A DNA stretch of 5,842 bases from an uncultured Eubacteriales bacterium (GTDB lineage Bacteria > Bacillota > Clostridia > Christensenellales > UBA1242): assembly GCA_958420145.1 (NCBI GenBank), contig CATZIR010000048.1:1-5842 (forward strand), in the 5' to 3' direction. Positions 1 through 5,633 of this stretch are shown here, in pieces (position 1 is the stretch's first letter; each line of letters opens with the position of its first letter). The notes under the pieces were generated by a model. That model made no database searches. It was given only the letters and a program-made list of their open reading frames with translations, and was not told the DNA's origin. Made by a program: the position numbers and the translations under genes.

Positions 1-713
1 TTTTCAAATATAACATTGTCGCTGTGTTGAACAACTCTAATGTAGTCTTGTTGGGTTCTAACTGTCCACGCAATTAGTGGAAGGTTAGCATATTTTTTTA
101 CAAACCTGTTAGGTAAATTTTTTTCGCAGTAAGAAATGAAATCTGGGCAAGAAACTTTGTTGAATTTTAATTTTCTTAGTGCTTGTTTTTTGATAAAAGG
201 CATTTTGTCGCACTTAAAATCGCAAGATTTTTGACCACGCCAAATATGTGGAGCATTATTTTTGAACCATTCCAAACTAAATGGATTAATACTTTGAATT
301 GCATATTCGCCTTTATAGTCTTTTAGTAAGTCGTATACTTTCTTTTCAAGTTCACCAACATTTTCTAGTTGTTTTAGTTCTATTAGTAGTGGTGTTCTGC
401 CTTGAACCATATTTAATGTTTCTTCTAGCGTAGGAATGGTGTATTCTGTGCCAAAAAGATTGCAACTTTCTAGGTCAATTTTGGTGATTTGAGAAGCATA
501 TTTGTCTTTGCCACAAACTCTTTTTAGGTTGTCGTCGTTTAGGCAAACCACTGTGCCGTCGCCAATAAGTCTAACTTCTAATTTTATAGGGTAGTTTTCC
601 TTTATCGCATTTTCGTATGCACCAAGGCTATTTTCTGGGAATTCTTCGTTATGAAGCCCCCTATTTGCGATGTATTGATTGCATAGCCAACTATCAAAAA
701 TATTTTGTTCCAT
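1..713 (-). CDS. Glycerophosphodiester phosphodiesterase-family protein with degenerate active site (partial)
   Basis: The minus-strand frame from ATG at 713 stays open for 237 codons and runs off the left edge. The last residues seen (AWTVRTQQDY... NVIFE) match the usual C-terminal part of GDPD TIM barrels of about 240-260 residues, so little is missing. Family members hydrolyse glycerophosphodiesters to glycerol-3-phosphate and an alcohol, using two histidines and a metal held by acidic residues. The fold signature is clear: NRGLHN (17-22), PENS (26-29), IKLEVRLIGDG (43-53), NDDNLKR (59-65), PLLIELK (108-114). However, the HRG histidine is Asn17, the ExD metal pair is Lys44/Glu46, and the second histidine (HDD) is Asn59; Glu27 and Glu112 remain. 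It is therefore probably inactive or altered as a phosphodiesterase (inference). No signal peptide is seen, so it is likely cytoplasmic. AGGAG at 720-724 (minus) supports the start. The frame is undisrupted, arguing for a maintained protein rather than a decaying gene. Confidence 0.82.
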   Translation of the reverse strand, partial: MEQNIFDSWLCNQYIANRGLHNEEFPENSLGAYENAIKENYPIKLEVRLIGDGTVVCLNDDNLKRVCGKDKYASQITKIDLESCNLFGTEYTIPTLEETLNMVQGRTPLLIELKQLENVGELEKKVYDLLKDYKGEYAIQSINPFSLEWFKNNAPHIWRGQKSCDFKCDKMPFIKKQALRKLKFNKVSCPDFISYCEKNLPNRFVKKYANLPLIAWTVRTQQDYIRVVQHSDNVIFE

Positions 714-734
714 TATTAACTCCTAAGTGTATAT

Positions 735-763
735 ATTTTATCAATTTATAACAAAAATAGCAA
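735..763 (-). promoter_or_regulatory. Promoter of the GDPD-family gene
   Basis: Read on the minus strand, TTGCTA (763-758) is followed by a 17-bp spacer and TAAAAT (740-735). A TGA triplet directly before the -10 makes it an extended -10. Transcription would start near 728, leaving a short leader that carries AGGAG (724-720) before ATG at 713. It lies back to back with the lepA promoter. Confidence 0.6.
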
Positions 764-799
764 GTGATTGAGCAGTTTATTTTAAGTAGTAAAAAGCAT

Positions 800-828
800 T
801 TGCAAAAAATACCTTCTTTTTATATAAT
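800..828 (+). promoter_or_regulatory. Promoter of lepA
   Basis: TTGCAA (800-805), a 17-bp spacer and a perfect TATAAT (823-828) form a sigma-A type promoter. The start would be near 835, giving a leader of about 17 nt with AGGAG (842-846) five bases before the lepA ATG at 852. Confidence 0.7.
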
Positions 829-851
829 ATACGCATACATTAGGAGAATTT

Positions 852-2651
852 ATGGCTGAAAATAGACAAAGTCTAATTAGAAATTTTTGTATCATAGCGC
901 ATATCGACCACGGCAAAAGCACACTAGCTGATAGACTACTAGAATACACAGGCACTGTTGCAAAAAGAGATATGGAAAGTCAACTACTTGATAGTATGGA
1001 CCTAGAAAGAGAAAGGGGAATAACTATCAAACTGACACCTACAAAAATGAATTATGAATATGAAGGCAAAACATACGAACTTAATCTTATCGACACACCG
1101 GGGCATGTGGACTTTACCTACTGAGTTAGTCGTAGTTTGGCTGCTTGCGAAGGCGCGATTTTGATTGTAGATGCAAGTCAAGGAGTAGAAGCACAGACAC
1201 TAGCAAATTTGTATTTGGCTGTAGAAAATAACCTAGAAATTATACCAGTAATAAACAAGATAGATTTGCCTAGTGCCGACATCGAAAATACAAAGAAAGA
1301 AATTCGAGATATTATTGGACTAGACCCAGATAGAGCGCCACAAGTAAGTGCCAAAGAAGGCATTAACATCAAGGAAGTGTTAGACAGAATTGTAACAGAT
1401 TTTCCTTGTCCAAGTGGAGACGAACAAAAACCACTAAAAGCACTAATTTTTGATAGTTACTACGATAACTACAAAGGTGCTATATGTATGGTTAGAATAG
1501 TGGACGGCAGTGTTAAGGCTGGTGATAAAATAAAGATGTGGACAACTGGAAAAGAATACGATGTTGTCGAAGTTGGAAAGTTTGTTCCGCACCCAAAAGA
1601 ATGTAGTGAACTCCTTGCTGGAGAAGTAGGTTATATTGCTGGCAGTATTAAAAATGTTTGCGACACAAAGGTGGGTGACACCATCACTAATGCTCTCAAT
1701 CCTTGTGATAAGCCACTAGAAGGCTACAAGGAGGCGGTTAGAGTTGTATTTTGTGGAATATTTCTAAGCGACGGAAGTAAGTATCAAGAACTTAAAGATG
1801 CACTTGAAAAATTGCAACTTAATGACGCTGCACTAAGTTACACGCCAGAAACATCGCAGGCACTTGGCTTCGGTTTTAGATGTGGCTTTTTGGGGCTACT
1901 TCATATGGAAATTATAACCGAAAGACTAGAAAGAGAATTTGACCTTGACATTATCACAACTGCGCCAAGTGTGTCGTATCATGTCTACACAACAAAGGGC
2001 GAAATGCTAGAAATTTCAAATCCAGTAAACTTGCCACCAGTTGTAGAAATTGACAGAATGGAAGAACCTTGGGTGAAAGTGGAAATCTACACGCCACCAG
2101 AATATGTTGGCTCGCTTATTGACCTATGCATAGAAAAGCGTGGCATACAAAAGAATCTAAAATATGTTGATGAAAAGCGTGTTAATCTAACATTTGAAAT
2201 CCCACTAAACGAAATCGTTTATGACTTTTTCGACAGTCTAAAATCTCGTAGTAAAGGTTACGCTAGTTTGGACTACGAACTACTTGATTATAGACCAAGT
2301 GACCTTGTTAAAATGGACATTTTATTAAACGGCGAAACTTGCGATGCGCTATCAATAATTGTGCATAGAGATAAGGCTTATCCAAGGGGCAAGGCAATAA
2401 CCGAAAAACTAAAAGAAGTTATTCCAAGACAGATGTTTGAAATTCCGGTTCAAGCAGCGATTGGCAATAAAATTATTGCCAGAGAAACCATTAAGGCACT
2501 ACGAAAAGACGTACTTGCTAAGTGCTATGGTGGTGACATAACCCGAAAGAAAAAGTTGCTAGAAAAACAAAAAGCAGGCAAAAAGAGAATGCGTCAAGTT
2601 GGCTCTGTTTCTATTCCAAGCGAAGCCTTTATGAGTATTCTAAAAATATAA
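852..2651 (+). pseudogene. lepA: Elongation factor 4 (LepA) interrupted by one in-frame TGA
   Basis: LepA/EF4 is a ribosome-associated translational GTPase, proposed to back-translocate or remodel stalled ribosomes and to aid 30S assembly. If the internal TGA is counted as a codon, the frame encodes 599 residues, the length of the E. coli protein. All G motifs are present: AHIDHGKST (16-24), RERGITIK (53-60), DTPGH (81-85), NKID (135-138) and SAK (166-168). Later LepA hallmarks follow: [31 protein letters not shown], and the LepA-specific C-terminal end with [20 protein letters not shown] and KKRMRQVGS. Codon 91 (1122-1124) is TGA where the family has Glu in the FSYEVSRS stretch. Standard decoding yields an 89-90 residue G-domain fragment; downstream translation could restart only at a poor TTG (1137) without a clear Shine-Dalgarno. 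No second lesion is visible, so this is a very recent mutation, an assembly error or recoding. No terminator separates it from rplM. Confidence 0.9.
1122..1124 (+). other. In-frame TGA at a conserved Glu codon of lepA
   Basis: The codons read TAC TGA GTT AGT CGT, aligned to Tyr-Glu-Val-Ser-Arg in LepA proteins. Getting from GAA to TGA needs two adjacent substitutions, or an inserted T plus a deleted A a base or two away; no single-base change does it. Frame is kept on both sides. Tryptophan is TGG at all 11 visible sites in the window, so TGA-as-Trp is not supported. Confidence 0.85.
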
Positions 2652-2659
2652 AAAAACTG

Positions 2660-2688
2660 TTGACAAATATTTATATTTGTTGTAAAAT
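2660..2688 (+). promoter_or_regulatory. Strong promoter of the rplM-rpsI operon
   Basis: A perfect TTGACA (2660-2665), a 17-bp spacer and TAAAAT (2683-2688) begin nine bases after the lepA stop. The near-consensus match fits a highly expressed ribosomal protein operon. Expected start is near 2695. The spacer itself contains a 7-bp inverted repeat (ACAAATA/TATTTGT), probably incidental in AT-rich DNA. Confidence 0.8.
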
Positions 2689-2694
2689 AGCAAA

Positions 2695-2789
2695 GTCTTA
2701 AATTTTAAGCGGTTTTTTTGTGGTCTAGCCCATCACATTAGCCAAGGTGAGTTTAAAGTTTAATTAGAATAATTAGGAGAAAATTAACA
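2695..2789 (+). promoter_or_regulatory. Structured 5' leader of rplM (candidate L13 leader)
   Basis: The predicted untranslated leader is about 95 nt, much longer than others in this window. It begins with a small hairpin (CTTAA/TTAAG, near 2697-2709) followed within a few bases by seven T (2713-2719). Next comes a possible 6-bp stem with a 7-nt loop at 2719-2737. TCAC (2733-2736) from that stem could pair instead with GTGA (2747-2750), so two folds are mutually exclusive. AGGAG (2775-2779) sits 10 bases before the ATG. Firmicutes are known to carry L13 leader elements that autoregulate this operon; assignment to that family is inference from position and structure, not a consensus match. Confidence 0.4.
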
Positions 2790-3233
2790 ATGAAAACATA
2801 TATGCCAAAAGAGGCAACCATTGAAAGAAAATGGTATGTGGTAGATGCTAGTGGAATGCCACTAGGTAGAGTTGCTAGTCAAGTTGCATCTATTTTGAAA
2901 GGAAAAAATAAACCAACTTATGCTCCACACATGGACACTGGTGACTACGTAATCGTTTTGAACACAGACAAAATCGTTTTAACAGGTAAAAAACTTGAAC
3001 AAAAAATTCATTTCCAACCAACAGGTTACATCGGTAACGCAAAATATATTGGTTACAAAGAAATGATGGCAAAAAATAGTGACGAAGCACTAAGACTTGC
3101 AGTAAAAGGTATGCTTCCAAAAAATACACTTGGTAGAAAGATGATTAAGAAATTAAAAATCTATAAAGGTGCTGAACACAATCACGAAGCACAACAACCA
3201 ATTGCTATTACACTTAAAGGAGGAGTAAGATAA
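2790..3233 (+). CDS. rplM: 50S ribosomal protein L13 (uL13)
   Basis: uL13 is an early-assembling large-subunit protein that binds 23S rRNA. The 147 residues match the family length (about 142-148). Characteristic segments occur in order: MKTYMPK at the start, [16 protein letters not shown] (15-30), the basic [19 protein letters not shown] stretch, TGKK, then [16 protein letters not shown] and the C-terminal [16 protein letters not shown]. The central [13 protein letters not shown] differs somewhat from the more usual HSGYPGG-type sequence but keeps its spacing. The ATG is supported by AGGAG ten bases upstream. It is the first gene of a two-gene operon with rpsI, two bases downstream, an arrangement conserved across bacteria. 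Confidence 0.98.
   Translation: MKTYMPKEATIERKWYVVDASGMPLGRVASQVASILKGKNKPTYAPHMDTGDYVIVLNTDKIVLTGKKLEQKIHFQPTGYIGNAKYIGYKEMMAKNSDEALRLAVKGMLPKNTLGRKMIKKLKIYKGAEHNHEAQQPIAITLKGGVR
3216..3225 (+). promoter_or_regulatory. Ribosome binding site of rpsI inside the rplM coding end
   Basis: AAAGGAGGAG is one of the strongest Shine-Dalgarno matches in the window. It is made by the last L13 codons (Lys-Gly-Gly-Val), so ribosomes finishing rplM uncover the rpsI start ten bases on. This suggests translational coupling of the two proteins (inference). Confidence 0.7.
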
Positions 3234-3235
3234 TT

Positions 3236-3652
3236 ATGGCTACTAAAAAAGCAGAAAAGAAAGTTTTAGAACCACTAAACACTGGTAGAAGAAAAAAGAG
3301 TATCGCTCGTGTTAGAATTACTCCAAACGGAACAGGTAAAATCGTTATTAACGAAAGAGAACTAAATGACTACTTTGGTCTTGGAACACTACAACAAATC
3401 GTTAAACAACCATTAGTTCTAACAGGATTAGACGGAAAAATGGACGTTACAGTTAACGTTTATGGTGGTGGTCTAACAGGTCAAGCAGGCGCAATCCGTC
3501 ACGGAATTGCAAGAGCATTGGTTGTATACAACGAACAATACAAAGCAGAACTTAAAAAGGCTGGCTTCTTAACAAGAGATAGCCGTGCTAAGGAACGTAA
3601 AAAATACGGTCTTAAAAAAGCAAGAAAATCTCCACAATACAGCAAGAGATAA
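3236..3652 (+). CDS. rpsI: 30S ribosomal protein S9 (uS9)
   Basis: uS9 binds 16S rRNA in the small-subunit head; its C-terminal tail reaches the P-site tRNA. The 138-residue product has the family core: [20 protein letters not shown] (16-35), [20 protein letters not shown], the glycine-rich [21 protein letters not shown], and a highly basic tail ending in the invariant SKR, the part that contacts tRNA. A short Lys/Glu-rich N-terminal extension (residues 1-13) precedes the core, making it slightly longer than the about 130-residue versions. It is cotranscribed with rplM and followed directly by a terminator. Confidence 0.98.
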   Translation: MATKKAEKKVLEPLNTGRRKKSIARVRITPNGTGKIVINERELNDYFGLGTLQQIVKQPLVLTGLDGKMDVTVNVYGGGLTGQAGAIRHGIARALVVYNEQYKAELKKAGFLTRDSRAKERKKYGLKKARKSPQYSKR

Positions 3653-3670
3653 TATTTGCAATTATATCAA

Positions 3671-3699
3671 AACGGAAAGTTTATTCTTTCCGTTTTTTT
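3671..3699 (+). terminator. Rho-independent terminator of the rplM-rpsI operon
   Basis: The 9-bp stem AACGGAAAG/CTTTCCGTT (3671-3679 and 3686-3694) with a 6-nt loop runs into seven T (3693-3699), 18 bases after the rpsI stop. On the other strand the stem is followed by only four T, so it could act weakly in reverse. Confidence 0.9.
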
Positions 3700-3794
3700 G
3701 TGCAAATGTTCAGTTGTTTATGAAAATAATTATATATAAATAGATGTGTTTATCTTGAAATAAATATATCAATAATTTTGCATTATGACAGTCG

Positions 3795-3822
3795 ATAATA
3801 AAATAGTGATAAATTCTGTCAA
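3795..3822 (-). promoter_or_regulatory. Possible orphan minus-strand promoter in the spacer
   Basis: On the minus strand TTGACA (3822-3817), a 16-bp spacer and TATTAT (3800-3795) form a good promoter match with no protein gene downstream. A transcript starting near 3788 would run toward the rpsI terminator and could stop there, about 120 nt long. The -35 also belongs to an inverted repeat TGACAG/CTGTCA (3786-3791, 3816-3821). Chance occurrence in AT-rich DNA is quite possible. The rest of the spacer 3700-3850 shows no gene. Confidence 0.25.
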
Positions 3823-3850
3823 TATAAAATGGCTGTTTTTGAATTGGTAT

Positions 3851-3889
3851 TAAAAAAGGAGTGATACAAATAGTAAAACTCCTTTTTTA
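3851..3889 (-). terminator. Bidirectional terminator downstream of the zinc-ribbon gene
   Basis: A perfect 12-bp inverted repeat (TAAAAAAGGAGT at 3851-3862, ACTCCTTTTTTA at 3878-3889) encloses a 15-nt loop. The A and T runs give a U-tail in both directions. On the minus strand it lies 22 bases past the stop of the zinc-ribbon gene; on the plus strand it would catch readthrough from rpsI. Confidence 0.8.
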
Positions 3890-3911
3890 TGTAAACCATC
3901 TTGTGCTTTTG

Positions 3912-4214
3912 TTATGCTCCTGTTGCTATAACAAGAATTATTAAGTAGAAAAATATAAATACTGCTGGAACGATTAATGAATAAAGCCAACCCTTCATAA
4001 AAGTTTTTCTTGAAACAGTTCCTTCTGGATATGAGCAAATTCCAATAATTAGACCAATCAAACCAATCAAAACACCAAGCCAGAAACCAAGTGCAGTTTT
4101 GCTTTGTTTGTATTCTTGTCTTTCAGTAATCGGTGCTTCTTTTACTCTAACCCCACAATTAGCACAGATTTCTGCGTTGTTGTCAATTTCCTTTCCACAA
4201 TTATTACAAAACAT
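3912..4214 (-). CDS. Small zinc-ribbon membrane protein
   Basis: The 100-residue product has two parts. The N-terminus is a zinc ribbon with two CxxC knuckles (Cys3/Cys6 and Cys17/Cys20; FCNNCG and ICANCG), which in such proteins binds one zinc. After a polar linker come two hydrophobic helices (about 41-60 and 76-97) separated by a loop containing YPEGTVSRKTFMKGW. The expected topology is a two-pass inner-membrane protein with the ribbon in the cytoplasm. Similar zinc-ribbon plus short membrane domain proteins occur in Firmicutes, but their function is not established and I do not assign one. GGAGG seven bases before the ATG supports the start. It is transcribed divergently from an XRE regulator, and a perfect palindrome occupies its promoter, so it is probably that regulator's target (inference). 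Confidence 0.88.
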   Translation of the reverse strand: MFCNNCGKEIDNNAEICANCGVRVKEAPITERQEYKQSKTALGFWLGVLIGLIGLIIGICSYPEGTVSRKTFMKGWLYSLIVPAVFIFFYLIILVIATGA

Positions 4215-4249
4215 AAATTTTCCTCCGTATAAAAATTATCTACATGCAT

Positions 4250-4278
4250 ATTATATAAGTAGAATTCTACTTAGTCAA
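4250..4278 (-). promoter_or_regulatory. Promoter of the zinc-ribbon gene
   Basis: On the minus strand TTGACT (4278-4273), exactly 17 bp, then a perfect TATAAT (4255-4250). The spacer is entirely made of the left palindrome, so a protein bound there should block RNA polymerase. The expected start is near 4243, giving a leader of about 28 nt with GGAGGA at 4226-4221. Confidence 0.8.
4256..4273. promoter_or_regulatory. Palindromic operator 1 (zinc-ribbon promoter spacer)
   Basis: TAAGTAGAATTCTACTTA is an 18-bp perfect palindrome. Its 14-bp core AGTAGAATTCTACT recurs 29 bp away in operator 2. It fills the -35/-10 spacer of the minus-strand promoter. Perfect twofold symmetry fits a dimeric XRE-type DNA-binding protein such as the one encoded next to it (inference). 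Confidence 0.75.
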
Positions 4279-4285
4279 GTAATTT

Positions 4286-4301
4286 TAGTAGAATTCTACT
4301 A
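4286..4301. promoter_or_regulatory. Palindromic operator 2 (regulator promoter)
   Basis: TAGTAGAATTCTACTA is a 16-bp perfect palindrome sharing the 14-bp core AGTAGAATTCTACT with operator 1. It overlaps the first two bases of the regulator's -10 (4300-4305) and covers the DNA just upstream, a position expected for autorepression. Confidence 0.75.
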
Positions 4302-4305
4302 TAAT
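4300..4305 (+). promoter_or_regulatory. -10 element of the XRE regulator (leaderless mRNA)
   Basis: A perfect TATAAT ends six bases before the ATG at 4312, so transcription should begin at or within a base or two of the start codon. No Shine-Dalgarno sequence is present before this ATG, unlike every other gene in the window. No convincing -35 is found at 16-18 bp; the positions hold AAGTAA or similar. Confidence 0.6.
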
Positions 4306-4311
4306 TTTTGT

Positions 4312-4512
4312 ATGAAGTTTAAGGAAAGATTGAAAGAACTAAGAATAGAAAAATCTTTGTCTCAACAACAACTAGCAAAAGCGATAGGCGTAACTCAAAA
4401 AGCAATAGATTTTTGGGAAAAAGGCATAAATGAGCCAAAAGTAAGTTATGTTTGGTCGTTGGCAAAATTTTTTGATGTTTCGGCAGATTATTTGATTGGA
4501 TTAATTGACTAA
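4312..4512 (+). CDS. XRE-family helix-turn-helix transcriptional regulator
   Basis: The 66-residue protein is almost entirely one HTH_3/Cro-C1 domain: RLKELRIEKSLSQQQLAKAI (6-25, helices 1-2), the recognition-helix region GVTQKAIDFWEKG (26-38), NEPKVSYVWSLAKFF (40-54), and the typical closing VSADYLIGL. It has no effector or protease-like domain, so it probably acts as a simple dimeric repressor. The frame extends upstream to 4099, but that part is antisense to the zinc-ribbon gene and lies upstream of the TATAAT, so ATG 4312 is chosen. Two identical palindromes in the shared intergenic region are its likely targets, controlling both the divergent membrane-protein gene and itself (inference). 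Its 3' end contains half of its own terminator. What signal relieves repression cannot be seen. Confidence 0.9.
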   Translation: MKFKERLKELRIEKSLSQQQLAKAIGVTQKAIDFWEKGINEPKVSYVWSLAKFFDVSADYLIGLID

Positions 4513-4528
4513 AATTAATCCATTTTTT
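4497..4528 (+). terminator. Terminator overlapping the end of the XRE gene
   Basis: The 10-bp stem TGGATTAATT/AATTAATCCA (4497-4506 and 4513-4522) with a 6-nt loop is followed by six T (4523-4528). The left arm encodes the last Ile-Gly-Leu-Ile residues and the loop contains the TAA stop, so a ribosome reaching the stop would cover the hairpin. Confidence 0.8.
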
Positions 4529-4604
4529 ATTAAAGAATTTAGAAAAAATATGATTAGAATTTTAGTGCATTTTAAGATTATTTGTTTATATTTGCTCACA
4601 AATA

Positions 4605-4613
4605 TGGTAAAAT
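4605..4613 (+). promoter_or_regulatory. Extended -10 promoter of trxB
   Basis: TGG directly before TAAAAT (4608-4613) forms an extended -10. At 17 bp upstream there is only a weak TTTATA (4585-4590). Transcription would start near 4620, at the Shine-Dalgarno AGGAGA (4620-4625) itself, giving a leader of about 11 nt before ATG 4631. Confidence 0.5.
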
Positions 4614-4630
4614 AATCATAGGAGATATTT

Positions 4631-5575
4631 ATGGAAAACGAAGAAATTTACGATATGATTATTGTTGGTGGTGGTCCTGCTGGACTTACTGCTGGACTAT
4701 ATGCTTGCAGAGCAAGACTTAAAGTTTTATTATTTGAAAAATATGTTTTTGGTGGTCAGGTCGCTAATACCTACGAAATTAAAAACTACCCAGGTTTTGA
4801 CACCATTACTGGTCCAGAACTTGTAGAAAAAATGCAAAAGCAAGTGGAAGCATGTGGACTAAAAACAATCAACGACGAAGTTTTAGATTATGACTTTAAG
4901 GGCGATATAAAGGTCGTTAAAACTGAATATAGTGGCACATTCAAAGCAAAAACCATAGTGCTTGCAATGGGTGCAGACGCTAGAAAACTTGGAGTTAAAG
5001 GCGAAGAAAAACTAAAAGGCAAAGGAGTATGCTACTGTGCAATTTGCGACGGCGCATTATACCGTGACAGAGTTGTTGCTGTTGTTGGTGGTGGCGATAG
5101 TGCTATGGAAGATGCTACCTATCTAACCAGTGTTGCTAAAAAGGTTTACCTAATTCACAGACGAAACGAATTTAGAGCGCAACAAATTTTACAAGATAAA
5201 GTTATGGAACTTGTAAAGCAAGGCAAAATTGAACTTGTTTTAGAAAGTGGAATAGATGAAGTTTATGGTGAAAATTTCGTAGAAGGAATAAAAGTTAAAA
5301 ACTTTACAACAGACGAAATTAGAGATATTAAACTTGATGGCGTATTTATCACTGTTGGTCGTGAGCCAGACACTGTTTCGATTGATGCAATAGAAAAAGA
5401 TGAGAAAGGTTACATTTTGTCTAACGACAGTATGGAGACAAATATCAAGGGCGTTTATGTCGCTGGAGATTGCAGAAAAAAAGAGCTAAGACAAATAGTT
5501 ACTGCTTGCAGTGATGGTGCAATCGCAGGGACAAAAGCAAATATATTTGTCAAAGCAATGAATAGAAATAAGTAA
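4631..5575 (+). CDS. trxB: Thioredoxin-disulfide reductase
   Basis: TrxB is a cytoplasmic FAD enzyme that passes electrons from NADPH to thioredoxin and so maintains protein thiols. The 314 residues match the low-molecular-weight bacterial type (about 305-320). In order: the FAD-binding GGGPAG (13-18); FGGQVANTYEIKNYPGF (40-56); the redox-active pair Cys136/Cys139 in CAICDG, with Ile where Thr or Val is common; the NADPH-domain GGGDSA (153-158); HRRNEFR (176-182), the HRRxxxR pattern that selects NADPH; and the second FAD contact VYVAGDCR (275-282) followed by RQIVTACSDGAIAG. All catalytic elements are present, so ferredoxin-dependent or ferredoxin-NADP reductase look-alikes are unlikely. It is a single-gene unit with its own promoter and terminator; no thioredoxin gene is adjacent within the window. 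Confidence 0.96.
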   Translation: MENEEIYDMIIVGGGPAGLTAGLYACRARLKVLLFEKYVFGGQVANTYEIKNYPGFDTITGPELVEKMQKQVEACGLKTINDEVLDYDFKGDIKVVKTEYSGTFKAKTIVLAMGADARKLGVKGEEKLKGKGVCYCAICDGALYRDRVVAVVGGGDSAMEDATYLTSVAKKVYLIHRRNEFRAQQILQDKVMELVKQGKIELVLESGIDEVYGENFVEGIKVKNFTTDEIRDIKLDGVFITVGREPDTVSIDAIEKDEKGYILSNDSMETNIKGVYVAGDCRKKELRQIVTACSDGAIAGTKANIFVKAMNRNK

Positions 5576-5590
5576 TAAAAAAAACTAAAT

Positions 5591-5626
5591 ACAAAATGGA
5601 GAAAAAAATGTCTCCTTTTTGTTTTT
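5591..5626 (+). terminator. Terminator of trxB
   Basis: Arms ACAAAATGGAGA (5591-5602) and TCTCCTTTTTGT (5611-5622) form a 12-position stem with one T-T mismatch and an 8-nt loop, 15 bases after the trxB stop. It is followed by a T-rich tail (5622-5626 and beyond). Confidence 0.75.
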
Positions 5627-5633
5627 GTTGCCG

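Noticed and set aside
1122..1170. Selenocysteine insertion or programmed frameshift at the lepA TGA
   Set aside because: Family members have Glu, not Cys or Sec, here. The frame is the same before and after, so no net shift is needed; a +1 shift would restore Glu (GAG) but then need an immediate shift back.
1178..1372. Minus-strand open frame within lepA
   Set aside because: It is antisense to conserved LepA sequence, has no ribosome binding site and no recognisable protein.
852..2651. TGA read as tryptophan (Mycoplasma-type code)
   Set aside because: All 11 Trp codons seen in the window are TGG, and the TGA falls at a conserved Glu, not a Trp, position.
2890..3129. Minus-strand open frame within rplM
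   Set aside because: It is fully antisense to conserved L13 sequence and has no recognisable motif.
3852..3866. AAAGGAGTG as a Shine-Dalgarno for a small gene
   Set aside because: The bases form one arm of a perfect 12-bp terminator stem and no suitably spaced start with a sensible frame follows.
3850..4038. Minus-strand open frame overlapping the zinc-ribbon gene and terminator
   Set aside because: It is another frame of the zinc-ribbon gene and runs through the terminator hairpin; no family resemblance.
4099..4311. Upstream extension of the XRE regulator
   Set aside because: It would be antisense to the zinc-ribbon gene and contain both operators and the -10; the HTH domain begins right at the 4312 ATG.
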